NCBI GenBank assembly: GCA_905250885.1 | Contig: CAJNOQ010000600.1 | Location: 1 to 45,493, forward strand | From: Didymodactylos carnosus | Lineage: Eukaryota; Rotifera; Eurotatoria; Philodinida; Philodinidae | DNA length: 45,493 bases | Reading direction: 5' to 3' | Shown: positions 10,957 through 22,268 of the stretch, one piece after another | How positions within the stretch are numbered: the first letter of the stretch is position 1 | How the letters are laid out: every line of letters begins with the position of its first letter | The notes under the pieces: generated by a model | Seen by the model: the letters and a program-made list of their open reading frames with translations, nothing else | Databases searched by the model: none | What the model was told of the DNA's origin: nothing | Translations under genes and position numbers: made by a program

Positions 10957-10959
<3 letters not shown>
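7897..10959. other. long gene-free stretch
   Basis: I find no convincing gene. A 92-codon ORF at 8277-8555 begins with a TTG codon, lacks domains and is probably chance. A GC-richer patch at about 10110-10290, full of CGAG/GAGCC words and ending in TGGCTTGCCCATCTCTG, resembles the right end of a hAT element (inverted CAGAGATGGGCA). I could not find a matching left end or target duplication, so it may be a fragment. Confidence 0.4.

Positions 10960-10997
<38 letters not shown>
10960..10997. repeat. (AC)n microsatellite
   Basis: An uninterrupted AC dinucleotide tract of 38 bp, ending at CACACGTAG. A second short run of the same unit lies about 25 bp downstream. Confidence 0.95.
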
Positions 10998-10999
<2 letters not shown>

Positions 11000-11975
11000 A
11001 GAAAGCACACAACTAATACACACACAGATTATGCGTATATAAATGTAGATATGTGAACTGACATATCTAACGCATACAAAAAACGATATTGTTAGCCAAA
11101 CGAAAATTTTTTGGTTAAATAATGTATTGAATACGCGAAAAAAAGCATAAGAGCGACTGATTAAAAAAATGTTTTTGAATTAATGGGATCACTGTTAAAA
11201 AAATGTTTGAACATTGAGTATTCAAAATTATAGATATTTACACAAAAAATAACGATTACCGGTAAAAAAACAAGAACACATTAGAAAAAATAGATACTTT
11301 TCTTCTTATAAATATTCATCTCAAACTTGATGAAAGACATAAGAAAAAAAAAGTAAATAAAAACACTGTTCATTAAACGAAAGAATCAGAAATAAGCAGC
11401 GTGCGAGTCTACTATACACACCATAAAAGCAAAAACATCATTACATATGTTTCTACGTATATATTTCTAGATGAGCAACTGACCAAATAACGTATGAAAA
11501 AAAATTATCGTTAACAAACATCAATATAACAGCAACGAGATCAATCTGATTAGCATCCCCAATTATACAAAGCTGAAAGAATTAGCTGACCATAACACTG
11601 TAATAATGTTCTTAAAAAGTGCAAAGAAATCTCTATCAGGATCTTTTTCTTTCACACAAGAAAATAATCTTTTGCAAACTTCTCTATATCACTTCACTGG
11701 TTTTTTTGAAAAACAAACAAAAGATTCTTATCAATGATTTTATACGGCGAAAAATATTTGAAAAAAAAAGTAAACTCTGTGATTGACACTTAAAAAATAC
11801 ATATATTCGTGAGCGTACCATTAAGGGAAAACGAACCTGAGTACTTCCTGGCACTAATAAAGAGGAAAAAAAATACAAAAATCGAAAACATGATACATTG
11901 TACTTTTGAAAAATTATTCTTGTTGTTATGAGTTATGTTACTAGCTGTAGTGTTGTTATCAGTTCAGCAGTTAAT
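10998..11975. other. 3' flank of the bZIP gene
   Basis: AT-rich DNA without domain-bearing ORFs. On the minus strand this is downstream of the bZIP stop codon and may include its 3'UTR. A 64-codon ORF at 11684-11878 has low-complexity composition and is not supported. Confidence 0.4.
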
Positions 11976-14640
11976 TTATGAAGAAGATTTAGACAATTTT
12001 GTTATTGTTGTTTCACTGAGAATAGTTTTCAACTGAATATTTTCTCTCTTCAAATGTTGAATGTCTAATTCTAATTTTTGATTTTGCTGTTTTTGTTGTT
12101 CCAAATTTGTTTCTAATGTTTCGATATATTGACGACGTCTTTCACGGCATCGACGCGCTGCTTCACGATTACTGTCACGAATTTGTCTACGACGCACATC
12201 GGACTCGCCAATAGCAACACCCGAGACGGTTGGCTGAGCAATAGGTGGTGATTGTTGTTGTTGTTGTTGATAACTATTTGTGGTCGCTGGTGTTATCGTA
12301 TGAGTTTGGTAAGAACGAAGACCGTTGGTGCCTGCTGCTGCTGCTGCTGTTGCCACTTTTGAACGTTTAGCTTGATGAAAAGGTTGATCACTCGATGTTA
12401 CTTCGTTTGACATGTTCTGTTGATTTTGAACAATTACACTTACTGTCTCATCTAAGCAAAAACAAATGCTTTATTAGCATGAACTCGACAGTTTTGAAGT
12501 GAAATTCCGAGTGGTATACCTATTATCGCCTGTCACTTACAAAAGTAACGTGATAAAGCACGTTTAGTATAAAAGAGTGCAACCTAATAGTTATTCTAAC
12601 GTCTGATATCTCATTTTATGATTAATTAGAGATTAAAAACTAAACACCAACCATGTGTAATATTTTTTATAGATTGTTTTCCTATTGTAAACTTTCTTAC
12701 TACCATTGGCAGGAACTTCACCTTTTCCAGTCGAAAGTTCCACTATCTACTTTTTAATCGTAGTCCACGCATACCCTATTTATATTGCTTGTCGAGCCTT
12801 CCGTCGATAAATCCAACCCTTCTACTCTTCTACAACCAGGACGCGAAGAGAGACTCGAAAATAAAATTCGACAAATCATTTCATCCATTAGCAGTCTTAT
12901 ATTATTGTTGACACTTTCGCTGTTTTCCAAAGCAGCACACTGTTTCTTCATCATTAATGAAATTCGGTCGAACTATATCGCCTTTACAAGGTTCATACTT
13001 CTGTATCATGAAAAACGACTAAGCAGAAAGAAATGAGGAATAATATGGAGGAAAAATATGTGAGCTAAAAAACTATTGATTATCCTTAGTTCAAAAACAT
13101 TAAACAAGTTGAATAGCGCATATTTATTTCAGCAGATAGGAATATAAGATGTTTCTTAACAATTGCCTGTATTTTTCGCTTTGAAATTTTGTTTTTACGT
13201 TGCGATGTTCAGTCTGCTGTTTCGAACGATGATAGTTTTGCTTGCAGATCGGGAAGAGTATAACATATTACATTTCATACAATCTACGCTTATCCAAATA
13301 TCATAATCTTTCAAACATCGGAAAGCACAAACGATATTTCTTTGTGTGCAATTCATGAACCGAACATTGAGATAAAAGTGCGCTTCTTCTATTCTTCACT
13401 TAAATCTTGCATTTTTAGCAAGCAAGGATATAATCATTTTCTATATTTTCTCTTTATTAAATACGTAGTTCGATGTCATTTGGATTTTATTACATGATAT
13501 TTTCTTCTCGTACATTGTCTATGTTTTCATTCGCATCGTTTGAATCCTAGTTCCCTCTTCTAAAATCCTGGGTTTAATTGCTCAAAGTTCCACAATGCAG
13601 ACAGTTCAAATAAAGATTTGCTCGTCTTGCATCACATCGTAATGGTTACCTACCGTTGTTCATATTTGTTTGTTGAAAGGTTCTTTTATTTGTTGTTGGC
13701 AATTCATCATGTGGCTGACCGTACTGATCTAAGTGAAATGTGTGCAGTTGATTATTGAATACTATTTGAATATATTTGTTGCCAGATTGAGTTTGAGATG
13801 CGTCACTAGTAAAATCATGATGAACGTTCTGAATTGATGCATGGTTATTCGTATTATTATGTGTATTGTTCACCATTACAGAAGCATGTAACTTTGACTC
13901 TGTCGTTAAATTTTCTTCTTCGTGTGGTTTGTCAGTAATAGAAAGAAATTGTTGGTGATCAGCTTGTAGTACAGCACTCGTTGCTGTTAATTCATTTTCC
14001 GACTGGCTACGTAATAAGATTTTCTTTTTTGGAGATAAAGATGAATCGGGGATACTAGTTAATTCATGAAGTTGAGTTGATTCTGTTAAATTTGTCGCTT
14101 CTGTTTTTGATGGTTTTGTGCCTTGAATTGATTCGATAACAGACATCACCTAAATAAAAAAAGAAAGAAACATTCAAAATCTTTCGATAATTAATAAGAA
14201 GTGAATGATATTGGATGTATAACTAATAAGTGTAGACTAAAGAAAGTTGCATTGGCCGTGCAAAAAATTCACTTTCTAATCAGAAGAAAACTTTTTACTT
14301 TTACCTCGGCTGTTGATGGCGGTATGAGTATACCTGGCGATGCTTCTGATACGTCTTCTTTCCGAATTATTGTTGTTGGAGTTTTGGAGGAGAGTATTGA
14401 TTGAAATGGTGATGTTGTTGGTTCTCGAAAACTTTGCTTCAAATCATTTTTTATTTTAATCAGAGGATTTTCGAATGAATTCGGCACAGTGATTAATGTT
14501 GTCATGGTTCTCGTTGTCGTCGTAGATGAGATGTAAGATGTACCAGCTTCAGATAGTGGATTGTGTTGAATTATTGTTGTTGACATGGGTAAACTGGGTG
14601 TATTTAAAGCACATGGGCTCAAATCTTCATTTAACGACAT
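11976..14640 (-). CDS. CREB/ATF-type bZIP transcription factor
   Basis: Three exons, read on the minus strand: 14640-14305, 14149-13654 and 12451-11976. All junctions are GT..AG (GAG|gtaaaa, tttatttag|GTGATG, AACG|gtaggt, gcttag|ATGAG) and the joined CDS is 1308 nt, 435 aa. The C-terminus holds the DNA-binding basic region (residues about 364-384: RRRQIRDSNREAARRCRERR, with the N-x-x-AA-x-x-CR signature). The leucine zipper follows with heptad positions L390, Q397, L404, L411 and L418. Upstream it is low in structure: SP/TP motifs (DLSPCALNTPSLP, EASPGILIPPSTA, SSLSPKK), a polyalanine run and a polyglutamine run. These SP/TP sites recall ATF2-family phosphorylation sites, but no zinc finger is visible, so ATF2/7 orthology is not proven. 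It probably binds CRE-like DNA as a dimer in the nucleus. Confidence 0.85.
12452..13653 (-). other. 1.2-kb intron 2 of the bZIP gene
   Basis: This is by far the longest intron reconstructed in this window. It contains two overlapping short ORFs on opposite strands (12754-12954 and 12785-13036) that read as antisense shadows of each other and show no domain. I see no transposon ends in it. Confidence 0.6.
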
Positions 14641-16198
14641 TTCCAAAAGACGAAATAAAAATAAACAAAAACAAAAATGATCTAAAGTGATAATAAAATA
14701 TACCGTTTTCACAATTAGAAATCGAAAGTAATAATTAGAACTCGAGTAAAATCTATAAGAAAAACATTAATCCAAGTGTACCTTTTTTGCATCTTATTCA
14801 GACATGTTCTTCACTTCTATTGCTTCAGTGATTTTCTAGTCGTTGGATGCAGTTATGAAAAAACATTGAACAAGCCGTGAGAATCCGTTAAAAATCATTG
14901 ATTAAAAAATTTTTCATAAATTTTGTTCGAAAAACAAAATGTTTCTAAAATCGCATGAGGGAATCGCCATGAAGCTATTGTATCGCTTGAATACCAAAAC
15001 TACATACTAAAGAATCGTTTCTAAAACAGACGTATCATGAATAACACTTAAAAAGTTAACTATACTTTAGCCCAAATGGAATTAACACTATAACATCCGG
15101 AAATTTTCATGACCTAGAACGCCCAAAGCGGTCATTTTGACCGTTACTGTTTTTTTTAAAAATTTTATACTTAAAAATGGTTCTGAATTCAAAAATGAAT
15201 TAAAATTCTGCAAAAAATAATTTTTGTGGGACAAATTAAAAGTTATGACATAATTTATTTTTAAATAAATTGTATGCAGTGTGTTTTATTAAGGATAAAA
15301 ATCGCAAAACGATCAAAATGATCGCTACGGGCGTGTTAAACAAAAATGTTTTCTTTAAGACAGAAATAGGTCTACAAAAGATCACATCATATTTGTTCTT
15401 CACGTTCAATGCTTCAATTTATTCAAATTATTCGATAGATCCACTTTTTTCTCGTATCCAAGTTACACTAAGTGTAAAATTCGGATATGAGTGTATCACC
15501 TAGCATGAAATAAATTCAAAACGCCTTGACTCCACTGGTATTGATACTTCTTTTGTTTAGCATAAATTCATGTATTTTTCTACAGCCGAGAGAGGTCAGA
15601 GGTAAAATTTACGAGCAATCGTCGACAATCACTGCAATTTTTGATATTTTCCCTGAGCTATAATAAATTAATGACCCTAACAGCAACGACCAGAAAAAGT
15701 GATTGTATGCACTTATTAGTTAAAATTTAGATGTTAATGTTGGTTGGCAAAATGTTCTCTGAAATTTTTTTCTGAAAAGACTTTACTTAATCAGTTACTC
15801 GAAGGAAAATCCTTTAAGGCCTTGTTCAGACTACAAAAGTTAAGTGAGAAACTCGTAACCGTATTTGATGAAAAAGTTAATTTCAACTTAAGTCGCGTGC
15901 TCGACATGACTTAAGTTAATACTTAAGTGAGAAAAGAGTGTAGTCTGGACAAGGCCTTAGTCGTCTACGGTAATTCAACTTATCTCTGTATGGCGTCATG
16001 CATTCAATTGAACATTGCTGCGATGCAAACCAATCGAAATGATAGCATGAACCTCTATAATACAGAAGTTTTCTACCATAAAGGCTTTGCTGAGTGTACA
16101 TTATTCTAAACTCCACTAAATACCAGCGTGACATTCTACCGCAAATCAGTATTTCACTTATTATTAAAAAGACAACAGAGAAAAGCGCCAATTGCACA
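14641..16198. other. 5' flank of the bZIP gene and intergenic DNA
   Basis: No gene recognised. It contains the small inverted-repeat pair at 15119-15333 (separate entry). A further pair of related words, AAGGCCTTGTTCAGACTACA (15817-15836) and GTAGTCTGGACAAGGCCTTA (15940-15959), forms an inverted repeat of about 20 bp with a 100-bp loop. This may be another tiny foldback element. Confidence 0.4.
15119..15333. mobile_element. possible small piggyBac-like MITE
   Basis: ACGCCCAAAGCGGTCATTTT on the left is matched in inverted form by ACGCCCGTAGCGATCATTTT on the right. Such GGTCATTTTGACC-type termini are common in piggyBac-like elements. A TTAA lies just outside the right end, but the nearest TTAA on the left is over 30 bp further out. 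The exact boundaries and the superfamily are therefore uncertain. Confidence 0.4.
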
Positions 16199-16335
16199 TC
16201 CCGAAGCATAAAAAAAAATCTAGTATCGTCCGATTCATCTAGATTACCAGATTTTTACACGATTGCAACTATTGAGTAACGACCGTGGAAATCTAGTAAT
16301 CGGGCGATTGCTAGATCTCTTCTAGTTGCAATTAT
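16199..16335. repeat. CTAG/ATCGCCCGAT-rich interspersed repeat, copy 2 (partial)
   Basis: Matches the first part of 2166-2450, from CCCGAAGC through ATCTAGTATCG to TCTAGTTGCAA. It stops where recognisable LINE coding sequence begins, so either the LINE 5' truncation point joined it or this copy was inserted there. Confidence 0.65.
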
Positions 16336-17040
16336 ACCTCCTAAAGCCAAACTTAGCTTAAAACTCTTTCAAGAACTAAAAGACACTAATCCAGACTGTC
16401 TAGTAATGGGAGATCTAAATGCTGCTCTACGTGAAATGGGGTCTAAGCGAACGAACGCGAAGGGCAGGCAATTGCAGAAATTGCTAGATGAAGGTTTTTA
16501 CATGTCTGTTGGAGATAGAGGCCTGCATGGACAATTTTTTTTTGTCCATGGACAGATTTAAAAAAACTGTCCATGTCCATGGACATGTCCATCTAATGCA
16601 GGGCTCTAGTTGGAGACAGGCTAACAACCTTCGAAAGGATAGAATACGAAGAGAAGTTGGACTGGATTATAGCTAGCCAACCAACAATTTATTTCGTAGC
16701 AAATATGGAAGTACACCCGTCTCTCGGTGTTCTCAGCGGCCACAAGCCGCTGACATTTGAGCTGAAAGCGTGTGCCGATCGCAAGCCAAAATCACCTCGT
16801 CTCTCTTATAATTTCAAATTAGCGAACTGGGCGGGCTATCGACAACAGCTGAATACACTGCTCTCTCGCTGGGACAATAAAAATAGGATAGAAACGTCGG
16901 ATGAAGTCGATAAATTCAATGCATTTGTTACTGACTGTATAGTCACTGCTGCAAAAACAGCGATTCCACCGGCATCGAATAGTCTCAAATTGACTAAACC
17001 AAGTTCGGCAATCCAAAGTTTACTCGCAAATAAACACGTT
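16336..17040 (+). pseudogene. LINE apurinic endonuclease domain, broken
   Basis: The frame from 16340 reads PDCLVMGDLNAAL, the GDLNA motif of APE-type endonucleases. It continues through RQLQKLLDEGFYMSVGD up to the 93-bp hAT insert, then resumes as a piece reading GDRLTTFERI and LDWIIASQPTIYF. The catalytic SDH motif is replaced by SGH in VLSGHKPLTFEL, so the nuclease would be dead even without the insert. The frame closes at 17043. Confidence 0.75.
16516..16608. mobile_element. 93-bp hAT-type MITE inserted in the LINE endonuclease
   Basis: The ends TAGAGGCCTGCAT and (inverted) TAGAGCCCTGCAT are flanked by a perfect 8-bp duplication GTTGGAGA (16508-16515 and 16609-16616). The interior is a palindromic cluster of TGTCCATGGACA-type words. 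Removing the insert and one duplication restores continuity of the LINE reading frame, which shows that it entered after the LINE. It is very short for a hAT derivative and non-coding. Confidence 0.9.
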
Positions 17041-17284
17041 TGATACTGTAAGTGGAAAAAAACTGGCACAGAAGAAGCAAAAACAGAGTACTATAAGTAC
17101 AAGGTGTTATTAAACAATTCCCTGCGTAACGATAGAATATGTCTAAACAAGATGTAACACCGTTTCACGAACATGTAACAAACACCGTCAACAAACTGAA
17201 ACTTAAATACAAAAAAGAACTTCAAAATTCTCCTAAAATTACAATAAAAGAACTTCGTAATCATATGAAACACTTAAAGAATAC

Positions 17285-18187
17285 CCCAGGTCCAAGGATT
17301 AGATAACAAGATCTTGGAAGATCTTATAAGATCATATACGATCTTGAGTGATCGTATAATAAGAAATCATAAGATTTCAAAAGATCTTATTAATTCTTAT
17401 CAGTTTCCTATAAGATCTTACAAGATTTCATATGACATCTTGTAGCAAGATTCTTATAAGATTTTACAAGATTTTTCTTATCATAGGAATGTACAGGATC
17501 TTGTATGATCTTATAAGATCTTACACAAAGAAGGTATAAGAAATTATACGACCTTATAAGGAGGCTTAAGATTTTATACGATCTTACAACATCATACGCT
17601 TGATCATTTCCTGTCGAATCCTCTATACCTCTGCATTTTTCTTTTTCTAATATAATTTCTAACATTTGCCCCTAGGCGGCCACAGGACCGTCTTTTGCCA
17701 CGTTTCTTAACCATGCCCTTCGTATGTGCTCAACTGACGTGTGAAGTTCAAAAGAGAAAAGAGTTTGAAGCTTTTCAAAGAGAATGATGTTATATATATA
17801 CTGTATTACGTCGCAAAATTTATATGGTAGAGATGAGTCATCGATCTTATGAGATCTTGTAAGATCTTATGACAAGAATTCATATGATCTTGTAAGATCT
17901 TATGTAGTCTTGTGACAAAAAAATATATAAAAGTCAACAATGTATGGTACAAGATTTAGTAAGATCTTACAAGATCATATGAATTCTTGTCATAAGGTCT
18001 TACAAGACCTTGTCAGTTCTCATAACCAGCTCTTGGGAAACCTTATAACAAGAAGTTACAAGATTCCATAAGATCTTATATTATCTTATAATAAGATCTT
18101 GTATGATCATATTGTAAGACCTTATTACAAGATTTCACAAGAAAACATCAGATCTTGCAAGGTCTTACAAGACGTGTTGCACCTGGG
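17285..18187. mobile_element. GATC-rich foldback element, copy 1 (inside the LINE)
   Basis: The ends are CCCAGGTCCAAGG and (inverted) CCCAGGTGCAACACG. Both outer thirds are dense arrays of degenerate, self-complementary words such as AAGATCTTRTAAGATC. The centre (about 17660-17840) is unique sequence shared with copy 2 in the same orientation. There is no ORF. It lies between the LINE linker (ending LKNTPG) and the RT start (GTSHGLDNI), which are collinear if it is removed. I assign no superfamily; a target duplication cannot be fixed because host and element both carry CCAGG-like bases at the joint. Confidence 0.75.
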
Positions 18188-19498
18188 ACGTCGCATGGAC
18201 TGGACAATATTCATAACCGGTGCCTGAAGAATCATACTCCATCTTTACTCGCTAATTTGGCAGTACTTTTCAACAGTAGTATTAGAACAGGATACGTTCC
18301 AGCTGCGTGGAAAACAGCTTTCATCATCCTTCTGTTGAAACCGAACAAAAACAAACAACAACCGTCGAGTTACAGACCTATCAGCCTATTAAGCTGTTTA
18401 GGTAAGTTACTGGAAAAAATAATAAAACAAAGAATAATGAATAATTTAGAGGAAAGTCACATCCCTGCCAGAACATCAGGCAGGATTCAGACAGAGAAAG
18501 GGCACAATGTACAACATATACAGATTAGAGAATCACGTTCGAAATAATTCCTTTCAAAAACGACACTCGGCCGTGATATTCTTCGATATAAAAGCTGCGT
18601 TCGACTCAGTGTGGTTCGAGGGACTCATTTACAAAATGCATGACCTTCGACTGCCTGAGTGTATCGTCAAGTGGGTGATATCGTTTCTTCACGGTAGAAC
18701 TGCTCAAATAGAATTAGAAAACTTACTATCAAGACCGTTCAGGTTTAACAGAGGTACTCCGCAAGGATCGCCTCTGCCACCTTTACTGTATATCATCTAT
18801 AGGTACGACTCTATGGATGAAATTCCAAAAGACGTGGAAAACGGACTGTTCGCGCACGATACTGCACTATGGTCGTCCTCAAACACTATCATGACATTAA
18901 AGAAGAATTTACAAGAAGCTACTGAAGCATTGAACGGTGGTGCTTATCATGGAAGTTAGAAATACAGCCTGTAAAGACCGAAATGCTCCACTTCGCTCCA
19001 CATTCAAAGAAAAAGTATAAAAAAGAAATGAACATAACAGTTGGAAATACAGTAGTAAAGCCACAACAGTCAGCAAGGTATCTGAGCGTGATTTTTGATC
19101 GAAAATTGCAATGGCAGGCACATGTTGAAGAAACAGTTCGCTATCGAATAACATTAATTCGTTTTCTAGCAAGAGCCACCGGCGAAGCACTCAACACGCA
19201 AATCACACTAAATTTATTTAAAACGTTAATCAGGACAGTAATAACGTACGGGTCGTCTGCAATACCAACAGCGGATGATAAAACATGGCAGCGGCTACAA
19301 ATAGTACAAAACAAAGGAATTCGAGCAGCACTAGGTGTCCCAATCTACACATCAGTAGAGTACGTGCATCGAGTAAGTAAAATCCAAAAGATTAAACCAT
19401 ACTCAATAGAATTAACTCGTCGCTCACTTGATCGAGCACTATATTACGAAGACATGATCACGCAAGAAAACATTAATGATATAATAGCCAATTTTTAG
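18188..19498 (+). pseudogene. LINE reverse transcriptase and C-terminal region, frameshifted
   Basis: The first frame (to 18547) covers GLDNIHNRCLKNH, the VPAAWK region and SYRPISLLSCLGKLLEKII. The reading then shifts to 18507-18959 with AVIFFDIKAAFDSVW, FLHGRTAQIEL, RFNRGTPQGSPL and FAHDTALWSS. A third frame at 18983-19498 carries ARYLSVIFDRKLQWQAHV and ends in a stop. The catalytic FADD box is changed to FAHD. Two frame changes, a stop and this substitution show a dead copy. Similarity is still clear, so decay is moderate. Confidence 0.8.
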
Positions 19499-19640
19499 CT
19501 TACAGTACAAAGTTTTTGTATCGTTGTACCTTTTGTTTCTTTTAAATTCCGAGCAAAAGACTCTGTGTCATCCGCTCGATTGTAAATAGCTCCGCCGGCC
19601 TGCATTTTTGAAATAAAGGCTACTAACAGCTCAAGTAATT

Positions 19641-20131
19641 TAAATAAACTTCAGCATTATTACAATGAACATACTTATCATTCTTTGCCGTCTGGAGCGA
19701 CCTTCGCTAGCTATAGTGCTATTACGTTTCTGTTCTATCTGTATGTGTTTGAGATTTATCTCTTATAGACTGCAAACTTCCATTTATTGTACGGACAACA
19801 TCATCGATAATTGGTGCACAAACATTTTCATGTACATTTTCCTCTCGTTCAGTCTCTCAATATTGTGTCAGGGCAAACAAGTCAAGTACTGTCAGCTGAA
19901 TAAAATAAGAAGTTTTTGAAAAACATTTGTAAATAAGTCAGCTATTTTTTAAAATTTTTCATGAATCAACAAGAATTTGAGATGGCGGGCATTTTGACTC
20001 TTAAGTCCGTGCTAAGGCTTTACCTAAAATGATCAAGTGCTTTGCCAAGTTCAACTTACACGAAGAGCTGAACAGTTTAAATAGAAAAAAAATTTGCGTT
20101 ATATTGTTATCAAGAAAATGATATCGTACAA
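19641..20131. other. intergenic DNA between LINE end and GATC-rich copy 2
   Basis: An 84-codon ORF at 19665-19919 has no recognisable domain and is probably chance. No other feature was seen. Confidence 0.4.
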
Positions 20132-20920
20132 CCCAGGGCGAAGAATCTTGAAATATGATCTTGTACGTTCATACAAGATCTTGTAAGATCATATTATAAG
20201 ATACCACAAGATCTTACAAGATCATATGAAAATCTTACAAGATTCCACAAGAATCTTGGTTCAAGAATCTTATAAGATTTCACAAGATTTTTCTTACAGC
20301 AAGATCTTGTATGACCTTGCAAGATCTGGCGATAAGATCGTGCAAGAAGTGACAAGATCTTGAAAGATTTCATAAGATCATATAAGATTATGTCTCTGAT
20401 TCTGTACTATAGCTCCCCTACAGATCCTCTTTAAAAAACAGCTTTTTTCTTTTCATAATATTTTCGAGCATAGGGACCCTGACGTCCTTAGTAACGTGTT
20501 TAACCACGTTTCTTATAGCCATGCACTTTATTTGTGTTCAGCCGATGTGTGCAGTTGGAGAAAGAAAAAATTCTAAGTTTCATCATAAGAATTATGTTTT
20601 ATATATACTATATATCGTTGCAAAATTTATGTGGTAAGAATGAGTCATCGCTTCTTGTAAGATCTTGTAACAAGAAGTCATATGATCTTGCAAGATCTTG
20701 TCAGTTCTTATCACAAGATCATACGATTTCTTGTTACAAGATCTTATAAGATCTTAAGATTTCTTATAAGCTGATCTTGAAGATCTTACAACAAGAAGTT
20801 ACAAGATTCCACAAGATCATACATGATCTTGGGATAAGATCTTACAAGTTCTTGTCAAAAGATCTTGCAGCAAAATTGCATAAGAAATCGTCAGATCTTA
20901 TAAGACGTCTTTCCCCTAGG
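20132..20920. mobile_element. GATC-rich foldback element, copy 2
   Basis: Ends are CCCAGGGCGAAGA and (inverted) CCTAGGGGAAAGACG, related to those of copy 1. The outer parts are again arrays of AAGATCTTRTAAGATC-like units, while the core (about 20440-20645) aligns by eye with 17660-17840. Both cores share the words CACGTTTCTTA, TATATATACT and TATGTGGTA or a close variant of it. It is non-coding. A 71-codon ORF at 20534-20749 runs through the repeat and is not a gene. Confidence 0.7.
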
Positions 20921-21467
20921 AACTAAACGGCTTCTGAAAAAAACGTAAAACAAGATTGAGCTACATGCAAGTCGCTCACTCTAATTGCACAGGTTGCATG
21001 AAAAAGACTAACCAAAAAGCAAAAGAGCAAAAAACACTTCTTTGAAATGGAATACATCACAAAGGTGGAATAGCATCTGCTGATGTTTTTCAAGATCAAA
21101 TTGAGTAGAATCGATCCCGCCTTTGGTATATCATCACTAGTCTGGTATTATCTTTTTAAAAAGTTTATCCACGTTGCATAAATAGCTGATGTATTTATGT
21201 ACCTCTAAATCCGCCGACAGTACAAATCAAAGATAGCTTTCATATGAGGGATGTCATACGAACCATTTCCAACCATTTTCATCCTCGTTAACTGGCAAAA
21301 ATATGGTCAGAAACCTGCTTATTTAAGTGGAATGTGCTTAAACCTCTTCATAACCCATCAAGCATAAACTTTTCGTGATGCATTTCTGAAAACAGCATTT
21401 CAGACTACAGGATGATGTGTATATCGAAAGATTGAATTCAAACGAAAAAAGTCGATTTTTTACTGCA
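20921..21467. other. intergenic DNA
   Basis: No ORF of note, RNA gene or repeat could be supported here. Confidence 0.4.
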
Positions 21468-22268
21468 CACTGCAAGGTTGGAAATTATTTATGGAAAATG
21501 CTCGGCGAATTTCAAAGAGTACCTATGGGAATTCTCCGAGGAATTTCCAGTTTATAGAAAATCGAATTTCTAACAAACTAGAAAATCCTCGTTGAATTTC
21601 CGTAAATAATTTCCAAGAATCTGCAAATTCTTTTGAATTTCCAGTTTGTTAGAAAAACACCGTTGAATTTCCATAAATAATCTTCAAGAAAGAAGAACTT
21701 TCTTTTTAATTTTTTATAAACTGGAAATTCCCTGGCGGGTCTACCCCGAGTGGCGACACGACCAGGTTGTATGGGGGTTGACCCCGCTCATGCTTTTGAG
21801 AAATTTCTGGTGAACGTTTCCGATTTTCGGACCTTCCTATCAAGACTTCGCGCCACCACTGTCTCTGCCTAAATCAAAACTCTTGCTGGCATAGGCAGAA
21901 TAGTGATCTAAAGTAGAAACTGTCAATTTAAGTGTAACTGTTGATTTAAGTGTAATATGAGTGTCTTTACGTGACGCATTTGTATCTACACTGATTGCAA
22001 AACAAAAAGATGAATAAGTATCTGGTCTAGAAATTCCTGGTCGAATTTCTACTTTCTAGAAAATCGCCGAGGATTTTCTAATTTATAGAAAATCCTCAGC
22101 GATTCTCCACCTTTATAGAAAATCGAATTTATGGAAAATCAAGTCGATTTTCTATAAACTAGAAAATCAACATTTCCTAGAAAGCTGGAAATTCGTTGAG
22201 GAATTTCTATAAACTAGAAAATCCCCGGCGATTTTCTATAAACTGAAAATGAATTTAAGATTACAGTG
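21468..22268. mobile_element. CACTG-ended non-autonomous element, copy A
   Basis: Begins CACTGCAAGGTTGGAAAT and ends ATTACAGTG, followed by TA (preceded by CA, perhaps a mutated TA). CACTG ends beside TA suggest Tc1/mariner-type insertion, though CACTA-type elements also start this way. The interior has a conserved core (about 21740-22040, containing GCGCCACCACTGTCTCTGCC). Its flanks are crowded with palindromic words of the type GATTTTCTATAAACTAGAAA. There is no ORF. Confidence 0.6.

Larger units (their letters stand above)
16336..19640 (+). mobile_element. decayed non-LTR retrotransposon (LINE) interrupted by two elements
   Basis: In order, it contains an endonuclease segment (16336-17040), a linker (17045-17284), a GATC-rich insertion (17285-18187), a reverse transcriptase (18188-18957), the post-RT region (18983-19498) and a short 3' tail ending in GAAATAAAGGCTACTAAC near 19630. 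The 5' end is truncated inside the endonuclease. Frameshifts and stops make it inactive. The domain order and the RT wording (SYRPISLLSCLGKLLEKII, GTPQGSPL) fit Jockey/I-type LINEs; the exact clade is not certain. Confidence 0.8.

Noticed and set aside
12754..13036. Two opposing short ORFs in the bZIP intron
   Set aside because: They lie antisense to each other within the intron and have no recognisable domain.
16836..17069. Minus-strand ORFs across the LINE endonuclease
   Set aside because: They are antisense shadows of the LINE coding sequence.
17300..18170. Regularly recurring AAGATCTT words resembling a CRISPR-like array
   Set aside because: Repeats are degenerate, palindromic, not evenly spaced and occur in a eukaryotic transposon context.
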